A stretch of DNA of 64,000 nt from Euryodendron excelsum (taxonomy: Eukaryota > Streptophyta > Magnoliopsida > Ericales > Pentaphylacaceae), in the NCBI GenBank assembly GCA_033060915.1, contig CM065382.1, forward strand, positions 3,619,001-3,683,000. Direction: 5' to 3'. A program made the translations under genes and the position numbers. Of the stretch, positions 38,110-64,000 are shown in pieces (the stretch's first letter is position 1; each line of letters opens with the position of its first letter). Under the pieces are notes generated by a model, which worked only from the letters and a program-made list of their open reading frames with translations, was not told the DNA's origin and did not search any database.

Positions 38110-39180
38110 ATAGTGAACTCTGTTTTGAGCATGTCTGTTTTTTGTTATGTCCATTGATATACTACGGCGAGCTTTTCCTTTTTATACGCAGAGCACGCCG
38201 GGGCGCACTGAATTTTTGGTTCAGTTAGACGCTTTCAGATGATGAGGACTGAAAAGGCGAAGGATGGAGACGATGATTTGGCAAGATCTACTACTGTTTG
38301 TAACTGTAGCAATTCCATGGTCTGTATCACCATCAGTATCTATCACATTGAATGTGTATACACTTGAAAAGTTATTTTAATTGAATCATGCAGTTCCAGA
38401 CTGGCATGTTTCAACCAGAATAGCTGTTCAGCTTCAACAATTTTTTAACTGGTTGTTTCTTAGCAGGTCAGGTTGGGTTGGGTTGGTTATATCCAATTCA
38501 AATTACTATGAATTGGATTTGAAAGTTCCAAATGTAGATGTGATTTTTTAGCTCTTGTCTACTGTTGAATTATAATTTTCAGAGGAATATTGGAGTTATT
38601 TAATATAGCACCTGAAGTCCAAGTTCTTTTTCTTTTCCTTTTTTTTATTTTCTAGAAAAATTATTGTATCAGTGGTAAAGCTACTGCTCTTTAGACAAAA
38701 TCCAAGTCATCATCCATGTATTGCATTACATGGTTCGCATGTACGGTGATTTTGTAAGCAAGCAAAGCTCGAGGGTGTAGTTGGTTGAAAACTTTGATAT
38801 TTTAAATTAAAAGCTAAACAAATTATAAAAAGAAAAGCCTGAATAAAATATTGTTGTGAAAATTTTTAAACACAGCTACGGAATGGGCCGGCGTGTCCAA
38901 AACTCTTCCGAATGCCCACTGTGTAGTTTTTATAGAATCGGCTGAGATTCGAGCCAAGTCCATCGTTATACTTCAGGCTACGGCTGGCCCCAGCTGGGGT
39001 ACGACCAGATTGCTCGGAACGACATCGTTCGCCAAATCACTCGCGAACCTAGCAAACACGATCCAACCGACAAACGATCAAGATCAACAGCCAGGAATAG
39101 TGGAGGAGGGAGGAGGAGAGTCATCATCCGTTACCCTTGGCCCTTTCTGTTGTAGAATCAATTTAGTAATTTTCCTGTGA
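38110..39180. other. GBP 3' region and GCN5 upstream region
   Basis: This holds the GBP 3' untranslated sequence and the space before GCN5. I see no consensus AATAAA close to the GBP stop. The last 300 bp are more GC-rich (for example GGCTACGGCTGGCCCCAGCT) and are probably the GCN5 promoter. An open frame at 38893-39180 lacks an ATG start and resembles no family. Confidence 0.4.
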
Positions 39181-39270
39181 AATGTGGGTAAAAATACATA
39201 CAAACCAACAACGCCTTAGATCGTCATCAACACCTCCGCGACTAACCTCACTGCGAAACCCTGGTTCTCT

Positions 39271-39279
39271 AAAACCCTA
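39271..39279 (+). promoter_or_regulatory. Telo-box-like motif in the GCN5 5' region
   Basis: AAAACCCTAATTT contains the AAACCCTAA telo-box, 42 nt upstream of the GCN5 start codon. In plants this motif is frequent in the 5' regions of housekeeping and cell-cycle-linked genes. Its function here is not shown. Confidence 0.5.
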
Positions 39280-39320
39280 ATTTTTGTGAAACTCTATATA
39301 GTTGAACCCAATCAACGACG

Positions 39321-53237
<13,917 letters not shown>

Positions 53238-55731
53238 TATACTTCAAAGCTTAGAATATTATAATCTTCACTTTGAGCTGTAATCACATGGTACGTAGAG
53301 TTTCACTAGTCTCTTCAGCTGTCAAATTACGATAATTACCTTGTCTTCTGAAGTATTCAGCTGATGCAATTTGTTGTCTTTGTGATGCTGTTATTTTCTT
53401 ATCTAGTCATCTTTACTGTGTTTGGATCAAGAATTTGATGAGAAAAAAGAAAAAAAAAATGATAGGAAATTAAATAGTACTTGGTTGTGAGAGAAACTGG
53501 AGAGTAAAAGAACATAAAAAAATAAAAATAAATAGTAAGAATTTAGAATCTCCCATCCGCTCTTTTCCTTCTCTTTTTCTTTTTCCTTTTCTTTTCTTTT
53601 GTTAAATTTGAGTTCGAAACATAGCATTTGTGGGGAAAATGGGAAAATTAGATTGAACAATTTGTACATGAGTTGATGGTTCATTCGATTTTCAATATTG
53701 GATCATATTCAGATGTGTACGTGCACCCCACTTGCCCCTGATCTGGATTGGTATTTCCTGAACTATGAGCAAGAAGTCTGAACTGCAGGATTGTGAATCA
53801 ACAAGAAAAGGTGAAGGATTTATATTTTGAAATTGCTGGTGAATTCTGCAGCCAAAAATAAGTAAAAGAAAAAAAAAATTAATTCATGGCCAACTGGTGA
53901 ACTCTCTGGAAGTGAAATCCAATTCATGTTTTCGCATGATGTTACCTTCTTTTTGCCATTTCAATTTTAATTCTGCAGCTCGATCGTCTCTCTTATTGCA
54001 CAAATTGATCAAAGATGGTCAAATCTCTCCTTTGACCCAATTTTGTCATATTTTATTACTTTTGTCTTTTTTTTTATATATATTTTTTTAAAATCCTTGA
54101 TCCAAATAAGAGAAAAATGTTTCACTTTAGAGAATACAATTATGTTTTGTATGTGCATAATTTGTTAGGATAATTGGCACGAAAATATTCCATGGGCTGA
54201 ACCTTTGGAGACTGAAGAGGAGGATCAACTTGGAAGCCTTCCTCTCAACTATTTTTTTAATAGTTGTCACAAATTTTAATTCACTAGTTTTTCCAGTGCT
54301 TTCAACAAGGAGCGTGCAGAGCTCCAGTTAGGTGGGCAAGTGCTAAATTCATAGTGGATTCGATCTTGATTGGTTCTATATTTTTAAACCTATAATTGAA
54401 CCAATCCTTGTATCGAACTAAATCAAAATACATCAATTCGGTTTGGGTCATGATATGCTTGAATCGGTTCGGATCTATTTTATTGTATGAAGCATACTTT
54501 ATTTATTTAAAATCTTAAAAAAAGGATTAATCTTGCATTTTTAATATTTCATAAAATTTAAAAATAACATACAAAGTCTAGTTAACAATTATTAAGTACA
54601 AATAATAATAATTTAAAGTCATATATATAATGGCCTCATTTATTTGCGGAATGAGAAAATGGGAGATAAATAATACTGTAAGATTAGGAATATGGTGATA
54701 AGTAATAAGTGATAAGTAATTCTTGATGTGATTGAGGATTATTCATACTACGTTTGGTTAGGATGAGATTATGATGAGATAAGTAATGTTTTTTCGTTAA
54801 AATATCACATTAAAAATAAAAAAAACTAATAGAAAATTTAATTTTAAATTATAATATAACTATTTAATATTATTTAAACCTATTATAATAACAAAATAAG
54901 GTAAAAATATCATTTTTTAGCTTATTCTAAGAGAGAGGATAAGTAATACCACATTCTTTATGGTATTATCTATCTTTTATTTCGAGAGATTACTAGTCCG
55001 AAAAGATGAGTAATCTTCCATTACTTTTTTACTCTATGAGATTAGGTGGAACCCAAAAATGATATATCTAGGCCCCCTTCCTATATCAACCAACCTGCTC
55101 AATAAGTATAGAACCGAGTCTCGTTCTTGGGTCGGTTCAGGTCACTGTTCGGAGCGGGTCAAAAAGTGTGAACCCGAGAAATAGCCAAAGAATGGCCACA
55201 GCAGCATCCAAGGAAAGGACCGAGGTTATCCCAGACGGCGTCGTTTGATGCTTAGATAATTGAGATCTGATAATCTCTCTCATCTCTATAGATTTCTCTG
55301 TCCTCTCTCTTCCCGGTTCGATTCGAAGGATTCTAAAAAGTTCCATAGATCGATCAGTTGAAATTCGCTCGCTAAATCTCTTTGCTTTTCAAGCCCATCG
55401 GAGTACAATCAATCGAACCGACAGGTGTGATTTTGAAAATCATTGTTGGTAATGAATGAATTCAACGGCGAAACTCATAGTTCGGTCCTCCTGTATAAAT
55501 CCGCTGTTGTAGATTTAAATCAAACCTAATTGTTGCTCGATATAACTCTGTATGAACGTATGTATATTCCTATTAATGTATTCCAATTTTGGCATGGTTT
55601 TAGGGTGAAATATGTGCTTAAATGTGATCGTTGCTCTCTTTTTTGTGGGGAAAAAATATTTTTCCGTGTTCAAGACTAATAAACAAAGATATCATACTAT
55701 CACATCATGTAATTGGGAATTCCGAATATTA

Positions 55732-55762
<31 letters not shown>

Positions 55763-56790
55763 ATATGCATCTCCTGTAAACCAAATTCTCTTTTTGGGGT
55801 AATATTTTACTAGTTGTAAGGCGTTCTGTGTGTATTTCCGGCATTTGTTGGCTATTTTGAACGGATACTCTTGCAATCTATTCGCACCTTGTAGATCAGA
55901 TCGTGACCTTCCTTTTCTTCTTCTTGTTAATGACAGTAATATCTAGGGTTTGTTTTGGTGATACATTGAGGTAGATTCCAAACAAATGTATGTTTCTACT
56001 GGGTTTTGAGGAAGATTTTTCTAGGATTTTGATTCGAAATTTGTAATTGGACGTTTAGGAGAAGGTTTGAATCTGCCAAAAGGTTTTGGATCTGGACTTT
56101 TAAGGTTCTCTCTATATTTAAATACACTCACATCTACACATATGTAATTTTTCGTTTCTGTTTTACAGTATAATCCATACTTATGAAGCTGTTCAATAAC
56201 TCTATCCTTTGTTTCTCCAATTAATCTGTAGGTGAAGTGTATAAGAAAGTCATCAATATTACTACTCCAGAATTATTTATTTTATTCTTTATGTTGTTCT
56301 ACACAAATATGCAAAATAAATCCCCAACTCTACATCTAAATGATGAATCTAATATCATTTTTCTTCCCTCCTCTCTATCCCTCTCCAAGTCTTTGGCCTG
56401 CCTACAATTGTAGGCAAACAGCTTACATAGTAGGTCTAGATCAAAACAAATTATGTTTTGGTAAAAAGTAGGTTATTGATACTGGGTCTGATCCAACTGA
56501 TACGTGTTTCAAGATTCCCAAACAGATTAAAGTTTCTGAATATGCCTAAACTGCATAGGATCCTTCTATTTATGGATTTTTGTTGTCTCTTCTTCATGTC
56601 TGTCTGGCGGTTTACTCAAAAATCATCTATGGAAATGCACTTGCATGCCCCCCCATATGTTATTTTGTCAACTGTCAAGTACATCTTTTTTATTGGATGG
56701 TATGTGATTGTAGTTCATTTGACATGTTTAGCTTTTAGCATGAGTTTTGTAAGTGAGTGATTCATAGCAATATCTGACATTCTCATATGT
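53238..56790. other. Space between GCN5 and VHA-F, with VHA-F leader
   Basis: This contains the GCN5 3' end, a 0.7-kb inverted-repeat element (53419-54109), AT-rich sequence with repeated GAGATAAGTAAT-like words near 54640-55070, and the promoter and leader of the V-ATPase F gene. A TA-rich microsatellite lies at 55730-55765, inside the leader intron. No additional gene is seen. Confidence 0.5.
53419..54109. mobile_element. Non-autonomous TIR element downstream of GCN5
   Basis: The left end TGTTTGGATCAAGAATTT and the right end (reverse complement CTTATTTGGATCAAGGATTT) share TTTGGATCAAG(A/G)ATTT. The element is about 690 bp and has no transposase. It starts some 180 bp after the GCN5 stop codon, so it could supply part of the 3' untranslated region or the polyadenylation site. 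The target-site duplication was not identified. Confidence 0.6.
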
Positions 56791-56803
56791 TTTCCTTTTG
56801 CAG
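55425..56803 (+). other. Leader intron of the V-ATPase F gene
   Basis: The 5' untranslated exon ends ACCGACAG|GTGTGA at 55424 and the next exon begins after TTCCTTTTGCAG at 56804, 18 nt before the start codon. Long first introns in the leader are common in highly expressed plant housekeeping genes and can boost expression. The transcription start is probably in 55200-55300. Confidence 0.6.
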
Positions 56804-56821
56804 TTGTATTATTTGTTTTGA

Positions 56822-59800
56822 ATGGCTAACAGAGCCCAAATTCGTACAAGCAACTCAGCACTCATTGCTATGATTGCTGATGAGGTAAGAATCTTGTACT
56901 TGCTGTCTGTGCTTTAGTAGTGATTTTAACGTACCTGAATATAAATTTTTTTGTGGACACTCAGATTCATTATTTGTGTATAAGACATATTTGGTTGTTA
57001 GTTTTAAATGTGGTTTTCAGAATACGGTGTTTAGAGTGTCTTCCTTATGTTTGTCTTGTAGAGAGTTTTATGTTGAATTTTATGCAGAATAAAATAAAAC
57101 TAAAAGAGTCAATTACTATGGAATCATCTGATTTGGATTGGTGATTGTTTTGTCTACCAACTCCCTTTATAGGAGGTTAGGTGTTCCTATGTTCGAGTGG
57201 GTCTGTTTTACCTTTTACTTCTCTTAGCTAGGTGCCTTGCCTTTGTTAGGCCCGTCATCATTTAGAATATGCTAAAATGGATGAATTCTATTCGATTCGC
57301 GATTCCTCTACCTTTTCACCAAAAAACACGAAAGAAAGAAAGAAAGAAAGAAAAAAGATGCCACCTTGTGGCTTATCTTGTGGTAGCTTTATGTTTTGCT
57401 TGATTGAGTTTGTGGGCATTTCCCTTCACAGCAGGCATAAAGATGGCACAGTTTTTCGTTTCAAAAGAAGATTTGATGAGTGACATTTTGGGGGCTTCAC
57501 TTTAAGAGTTTTCCTTTATTATATTAAAAAATATGAATATTTTGCCATGTTCCCGTGCCCTTGAAAATGAAAATTAGACAAATCTGTTACTTTAGACAAA
57601 TACCTGCACCTGCCAGCTGTAGCCAAGTCCATTTAACATAGGCTGACATCACATTGGCCGAGCTAAATGGTCTCAACTATCTAATCTACTGCATGATTTT
57701 AGTTGCTCATAGCAATTATTTTCCAGTGTTCTAGGAATGTCCTAGGTTTTTTTTTCTTTTTCTTGTTCTTTAATGTTCAAGCACAGACTATCATACTGTG
57801 ACTACACAATCAGGCAATTTATGGTGGCTTTATTTTATCTCCTCTTTCAATGAATTCACTAATGGATAGATGTAGATTGTAGATACAAAGGTAATCATAT
57901 GGCTTGGTACGTTGCCAATACATCATCAGATAGGATTTCACTTATTCCCTTTTTCAACTTGGTGTATAATTGTGAAGGTCATCTGCTGACATGATTCTTT
58001 TACTGCTGGGGCATCTGATGTATAACTAATTTGATGTAGGACACAGTAACCGGATTTTTACTGGCTGGAGTAGGCAATGTGGACTTGCGAAGGAAGACAA
58101 ATTACCTTATTGTGGACTCAAGTATGCTATTGAGCTCTGATTGTTATGAAATTTTGATGTTTCGGGCATGATTCTTGTTTTTAATTTTTATGATTTAAAA
58201 ATAATTTATAATGAAGTTGCTTGTTTGCTGTTTTCAGTGCATTGTTTAACTCTTCCTTCGGTTCCAATTCTGAAGTGAACAATCCCTTTGTGTTGGTGCT
58301 TGAGAGGCCCTAATGCCAGAAAGAATGAATGTTCCCTACTAACTGAAAGAATGAACTTGAGAATAATATGAATGGCTTTTGAAGTTTTTACCTCTAGTAG
58401 TTGTTTCCAGGAGTGATTCTCACCAAGACAAATGGCTAATACTAGCATATAATAGATTGAAAAACTATCCCCAGTACAACTGGTTGGTCAGCATACCCTA
58501 TTTGGATTATTTAAATATAACCGTTAGTCTAGTCCTTTATGCTGTATATTTTTTTCCCTGCAACAGTCATGTTACACCTTCCTGTAGCATAAACAGATAA
58601 AAGTCGATAAAAGGAAATTCAAAATTTTCTTTCAATATACTAGAAGAGAAGAAGAAAATTTTGAACCTGACAACTTTAGGGGCTTCAGATGGCTCTTACA
58701 TGGTTCTAAATTTGTTCTCTTTCTTTATCCTTTGTCACAATGTAGAACCTTTCTTTCCAATGTCGATTTGATCGAATTGGTGTATATTCTCACCTTTGCT
58801 TATGGAGATTCTTTTGTTATGGCTTTAGAAACAACGGTTAAACAAATTGAGGATACATTCAAAGAGTTCACGACAAGAGAAGACATTGCAATCGTGATGA
58901 TCAGTCAATATGTAAGTTGTTTATTCCACCGTAATTTTTTTAATTGGTTTATAATGCTCCTCCTCTCTGTGTGCATACCGAATGCACCTCCTTTAGAATC
59001 ATAGCATAGACCGACTCTGTCTTGTTTGTACCAAATGTTATATATCTTCAAATCTCTGGTTTTCGTCAGTTGTCAATGACTATTTCTCAGTGAGTTGTTT
59101 AAACACTGTTTGTACTTACTAACACCAAACCATCCATTGCAAAAAAAAAGGTTAAACAAATAATGAGAACTAGCCTCACATCAAAGTTGTCTTATCTGGC
59201 ATGCAACTTAAAAGGTTTTTTTTCTTTTATGCTCTTCTATTGCTGCAACTCGAGAAAGTAGTATTTTCTTTTCCCTTCTTTCCTTTTCCTTTGGTTTTGT
59301 TTTTCTTTTCTGGCTACTTTGGATTATTCAGAACCCACACCACGACTCTATTCTTCGCGAAACCATTAACTGCAACTAAGGAAGTGTTTATTCTTTTGCT
59401 ATAGTCTCAAGAGTGAGGATAGGTCGTGTCAAAGATCTCACATGCTGTTACTCTTAAATGTTTATCAGCAATTCACTCTTTGCTGCTGGGGTTGAACATG
59501 CTTTATGTCATCCTTATTGCAATATCGAGATATTAGCAGACAAAAAGTCTCACACATTTTTTGGCAGACATTAGTTGTTGTAATAAGAGGCAAATGACTA
59601 CTTGGACTTTGCATTGGTGTGCCTTCTCATTTCTCATCTGATTTCTTGACAAAACATTTTCCTTGGTTCGTCTTCAGGTTGCAAACATGATAAGGTTTTT
59701 AGTAGATAGCTACAACAAGCCAGTTCCCGCAATTTTGGAGATTCCTTCCAAAGACCATCCTTATGATCCTGCACATGATTCTGTTCTTTCACGAGTGAAG

Positions 59801-59842
59801 TACCTCTTCTCTGCTGAGTCAGTGGCATCTGGGAGGCGTTAG
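56822..59842 (+). CDS. VHA-F: V-type proton ATPase subunit F
   Basis: Four coding exons, 56822-56884, 58040-58121, 58829-58911 and 59678-59842, encode 130 residues, the usual length in plants. The protein belongs to the V1 sector on the cytosolic face of vacuolar and endomembranes, where subunits D and F form the central rotor shaft that couples ATP hydrolysis to proton pumping. Recognisable segments are ALIAMIADEDTVTGFLLAGV, GNVDLRRKTNYLIVD, DIAIVMISQYVANMIRF and PAILEIPSKDHPYDP, all highly conserved in plants. Splice sites are canonical GT-AG with phases 0, 1 and 0. The ATG at 56822 is the first in the spliced leader. The C-terminus SAESVASGRR differs slightly from the Arabidopsis form as I recall it, which is not unusual. 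Confidence 0.97.
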
Positions 59843-60516
59843 ATTCACCTATATATGACTTATTGCTGCCTGCTGTTATATCATATTTTGACATCATTTC
59901 CCATGAGCTGCGTATTCTGAATCATTTGTTTTTTCGCACTTAAGTTTCTTATCTTTCTTAATTCTTGTTCAAAAAGAAGTTGGTCTTGATTGTAATTTTG
60001 AATAAGCTATATTTATGAAAACTGTTATTAAAAGCTCGTATCAGTTTGAAACCTTTTTTTTTTTTCTGATGAAGAACAACATGTAACCTCCATTATAGTA
60101 ATATTTCTAGTGGCCTATTGAGGAAGGTACATATGCATTTTGTTCTTTTTTCCCTTTATATGGTACTACTTGCAGTACACCTCAATGGAACATCTTCCTC
60201 TCTCCTTCGGTGGAAGAGATGGTTGAAGAAATGCTCAGGGATCTCATTTCTCGGTGAAATCACAATTCGAACCTCTGGGTTGAAAATTGGGACCGTTATT
60301 AAGTTTTCACAAGAATGCATTAATTGATGATATTAAATACTGCAAGCACTTCCCAAGCATACATGAAAAGTCCAGTCAGTTTTGCAAGCAGCTGATCATA
60401 ATTTTCACAATTTGCATATTTTGATTTGGCTGCTATGGGATTCTCTCTCTCATAGAATAAAATGAAATCTTGGATGCAACAGGTTTCGCAGGTCAGTGCG
60501 GCTTTAGCTAACATTA

Positions 60517-60522
60517 TTTATT
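60517..60522 (-). terminator. Candidate polyadenylation signal, tryptophan synthase alpha
   Basis: TTTATT on the plus strand is AATAAA on the minus strand, about 280 nt after the stop codon. It is the nearest such signal I noticed. The convergent VHA-F transcript ends several hundred bases to the left, so the two 3' ends come close together. Confidence 0.4.
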
Positions 60523-60802
60523 TCAGTAGTCTGTTCGGCAGCCTGTTTTCCCCTCAAGCTCATAATTTGCACTGAATTTACATATTAGGTTGGATGCAAC
60601 AAGTAGCTTGAATTTCTCCCTGGGAAGTTCATTAGAAAAACTCCTCATTTGGAAGGACTGAAAAGGTCTGTAAGATGTGATACTGCTGAGGAAGTCAGCT
60701 TTATGGGATCAAAACACAAAAACAGCCCTCAAGCGGGAATAAGGCTGCAAAAATATGACCACCTCCAAAACCCCAGGTTCACAATAGAGATACAAGATTG
60801 GC

Positions 60803-63476
60803 TTAAAACGGCAAATTTGTACGTCCAGGCAGTGCAGATTTTAAAGATTTGGTGAAGAGTTCTAGTTCTTTCAACCCTTCTTCAGGGGACTTCGCTTCAC
60901 CGAGCAGTTTCACCATGGCACTACCAACAATAACGCCATCAGCTCCCCATCCTGCTAACTGTAACAAATACAAACAGAATGGGATTACTAACTTGCATTA
61001 ATCATTTTTGGCCTCTCTAGAAGCCCATCAATCCAAAATGTCACGAACCTGCTTCACATGCTCAGGTTTTGATATGCCAAAGCCAACAGCCACTGGCTTA
61101 CTTGTGGCCTGTCAAACAGTACAGGGCACAATGGAAATCAATCTCAACATCTAACTACAGCTCTAAACCATGACAGATCTACAAGTCAGATATTCAAATG
61201 CCATTTCAGACAAGTGGAATCAGCACATTATCAAGACTAGAATCATGATGGATAACAACTTTACCCAACAGTGAGCATCTCATCAAATGACAGAATATCT
61301 GCCTTCTCTAGTCGTTAAATTTTCACATAATTAATTTGAAAAACACTTCAGATGTCTTCTCTGAGAAGTTAGGATGAAAGGATAATGCCTCACAAATAAT
61401 TGTCCAAGTTTATCCACATCTGAATGTACTGAGCTCTCCCAAATAAATGCATGGTAGTGTCTTGTGTTTACAAAAGAAAACTGCACATCTTTTGAACTGA
61501 TATGCAAAACAGTTCTATTACATTTTGTAGTTTGCAATGATGATATAGAAGACAAACCTCTTTAATTTCCCGTAGAAGAGTTGGAACCTTTGCACTTATA
61601 GATGCACGAGCACCAGTGACTCCAACCGAGCTTACCTATAATTCATTTCCCCACTGTTTCAATCCTCCAGCAATAATATAAGTACATCCAAAAGGAGAAG
61701 AAGGGGGCGGGGGGGTTCTATTTTCTTTATCATCGTTTACCTCCTCTTTTATCTTTTTTTTTGTTCCAAAGAAAGGTGGAACCGTAAACAAATTCCCAAC
61801 TTCCACCAGGGATCTCCTTCAGCATTTTCTAGACTTTCAAAATGTTTTCACAAATTTGCATGTGCTATTCTTATATGTTATGAATATAACTCATTGGCCC
61901 ATTGGCATTCACAAAAAAGCCACGTGAGAGTGGTGAGCCAAGGGAGGCTTTTTACATTTTGTCATTAGACTCATTCTTCAATCAGCATGAATAAGAAAAT
62001 CGAGAAAATTAAATTTGAAGCAACTTCTGATTGTGAAGTTGGCAGGATATTCTTACCAATTTATGTCCTTGCTCGTTAGAACGGTATACAGAAGGAAAGT
62101 ATGTGCATGTCTATCTCCAAAAAGCAGTATTCTGCTAATATTTATATAAATACATAAGTATTTACTTTGTTGGGAGCTTGATATGCATCGTTGGGCCCAT
62201 TTCCCTAACAACTAAAGCTTCTAACAACTGAAGCTTCTCGCACAACTGGATGTCTAACATCGTATAAGAGCTTTGATTATAGAAGGTCTTGAGTTCTCTC
62301 AATGTGTACTTTTACCCATGATATATGAATGTTTTGACTCCTTTGGGTTTATGTCTTGCACCATTCTACTTGTCCGTCTTTCCACTTGCAGGAGGGGGAT
62401 TGTGTGAAAGTGGGAGTGAAAGTTTGATATACATTGGTTGCAAACAATTTTGTGAATTTTTTTTTTTTTTTTTTTTGACAAGTGTCATAGTGTGAACAAA
62501 TCTACAAAAAGGGCAATCAAATAAAAAAAATAATGAATAATCAGTGAACCACTGTAAGGGTTCTTAAAGCAATGCCAAAAATAATTACAAGAAGAACACA
62601 AAAAGAATCTTACAAGATACACAAATCCTTCTGAAGATTCAACGATGTCTTTCATTCGATGTGTTGGAGTAGTGGGCGTTGTGAGCAGTACCTTAATTGC
62701 AGGATAAAACAAAGTGAATATTCATATTTTATTTGAAACAAAGTAAAGCCACAAGTAGATTACAAGGATAAAATAGATGCACTTGCAGATTATCAATTTC
62801 CGCTAAGTACATTGACAATTATGCAGCTCGTCTTAAGGAAAGGATGAAACTAAAAACCGAGGTCTAAAAACTCGAGATAATAACTTGCCCTCATGGGAAT
62901 TCATATATTAAGAATATGTCATATGCCAACATAGAGGTTCCCCATGCAGCATACATGAGCTCAAAATAACCCCCATTTAAGAAAATATCTTTCTTCCTTA
63001 AAGAGCAACCCTTCTTTGGTTCCCTTTTGGATTTTGTCAACTCCCTGGAGTCCTGAGAAGATGCAGAGCAGGACCCTTTTTTGTCCTTTAGTTTTCTTTC
63101 TGTGTTTATAGGCGGTGCCCCCAAACACCTTTCTAGCAATACTTGTTTACTTATCAGTAAAACATAGCACTAATTATATTAAAACCCAAAACTCATGCCA
63201 CATCACCAATTTTAGGTTTTAAACATAGGTATAACCAGAACAATACATTCTTTATGAACAACGAAAACCACTATGTTGACCTGCTATTCTACAGTACTCC
63301 TTGAGAGATTTTAATTTTAGTGAAGGCTGGTGATTATCACCACTAAAAATTTATGTAATACTTAGGAGAGAACAGAACAATTAAATCAAAACAACTAACC
63401 AATTCAATATTATTCTTGACAGATTCCTTCCTCAAGATCTCAGTTTCCTCCAGAGGAACATCAGGGACCGCAAGTC
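60803..63476 (-). CDS. TSA1: Tryptophan synthase alpha chain, C-terminal exons (partial)
   Basis: On the minus strand, exons 63400-63476, 62614-62691, 61558-61635, 61049-61108 and 60803-60958 join in frame and encode the last 148 or so residues; the N-terminal half and plastid transit peptide lie beyond the right edge. The enzyme splits indole-3-glycerol phosphate into indole and glyceraldehyde 3-phosphate in the plastid and passes indole to the beta subunit. Signatures: [22 protein letters not shown] with YLV next to it, [10 protein letters not shown] (the flexible loop and following strand), [14 protein letters not shown], and the phosphate-binding [13 protein letters not shown]. The C-terminus extends [10 protein letters not shown] and on to a stop at 60803-60805. 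Catalytic Glu and Asp of the family lie in exons not in this window. All five visible exons use GT-AG splice sites. The gene is convergent with VHA-F. Confidence 0.95.
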
Positions 63477-64000
63477 CTGAAAAGAAGCATGTTTATAGAA
63501 GTACCATATAAGAAAACAAGTACAAGAAAGAATAAATGGTGAAGGATAGGAAAATGATATAATTTCAAAAGCATAAGTAAATGCTTTAATTATAATTATT
63601 TTTCAGTGGTAAAAATGAACTTAAGATAAATTGACCAACCAACCATAAAAGCATCACAAAAAGGGAACCTATCTATTAAATTGCCTGTACTTCATATTGA
63701 AAATTCTATCAATTGTTGAAATGATAAAGAGTAATTAGTTTTTCCAAAGGCGTCAAGCACAGACCATAAGGTAAGGTGTTATAGTAAGGAGTAAACTTCA
63801 TCTGCCAACAAACCAAGCACCAAGATTCTCAAAATTTGAACAATTGGTATTACTTGTTCCTTTTTGCTAAATAAAGGTCCAGTCATGGATCAAAATTTAT
63901 TAAATACTGATGACTAATATGTTATCAATCTATATTTGTTGATTGTTAGCCGTAAAACTAAGACTATGTTCAAGTATGGTGCTATATATTGTATACAAAT
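63477..64000 (-). other. Intron of the tryptophan synthase alpha gene, running off the window
   Basis: Non-coding AT-rich sequence upstream (on the minus strand) of the exon at 63400-63476. That exon starts in phase 1 after TTCTTTTCAG, so a further exon must exist outside the window. I found no exon of this family within the remaining bases. Confidence 0.7.

Noticed and set aside
38893..39180. 95-codon frame just upstream of GCN5
   Set aside because: It has no ATG start and matches no family; it probably lies in the GCN5 promoter.

Overview
This window is plant nuclear DNA, very probably from a eudicot. It is AT-rich, its genes have many introns and plant-specific families, and the space between genes is full of transposon debris. 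The species cannot be named from the sequence. Five protein-coding genes can be reconstructed exon by exon; everything else is intergenic or intronic repeat material.

Layout. 1-12830: gene-poor repeat region with MITE-like hairpins, microsatellites and one clean solo LTR (10313-10894, TSD TTTAT). 13670-15141 (+): a DUF506/PDDEXK_6 gene with an intron in its 5' leader and an upstream ORF that, once spliced, ends in ATGA overlapping the main start codon. 15300-23150: intergenic, with a long foldback element and two unrecognised exon-like ORFs. 23498-38105 (+): a 17-exon membrane-anchored guanylate-binding (GB1/RHD3-type) GTPase with a 7-nt microexon and a GC-AG intron. Its introns hold a plastid DNA mosaic, a 213-bp tandem array and a SINE-like element. 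39321-53237 (+): the histone acetyltransferase GCN5 with 13 coding exons, two GC-AG introns, a LINE fragment and a MULE-like insertion. 56822-59842 (+): V-type proton ATPase subunit F. 60803 to beyond 64000 (-): the C-terminal exons of the plastid tryptophan synthase alpha chain, convergent with the ATPase gene.

The genes serve unrelated functions (an uncharacterised plant regulator family, membrane GTPase, chromatin acetylation, proton pumping, tryptophan synthesis), so there is no operon-like logic. From memory, the order DUF506 - GBP - GCN5 - tryptophan synthase alpha resembles two Arabidopsis segments (around At2g38820-At2g38840 and At3g54550-At3g54640), which would make this an ancestral block.

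Most notable observations: an in-frame 18-bp tandem duplication that adds six residues inside the GCN5 acetyltransferase fold; the spliced uORF coupled to the DUF506 start; three GC-AG introns in two neighbouring genes, one with a competing GT donor that gives a different GCN5 C-terminus; the 7-nt microexon; and a plastid-derived mosaic between 84-bp direct repeats. I saw no convincing wholly new multi-gene system.
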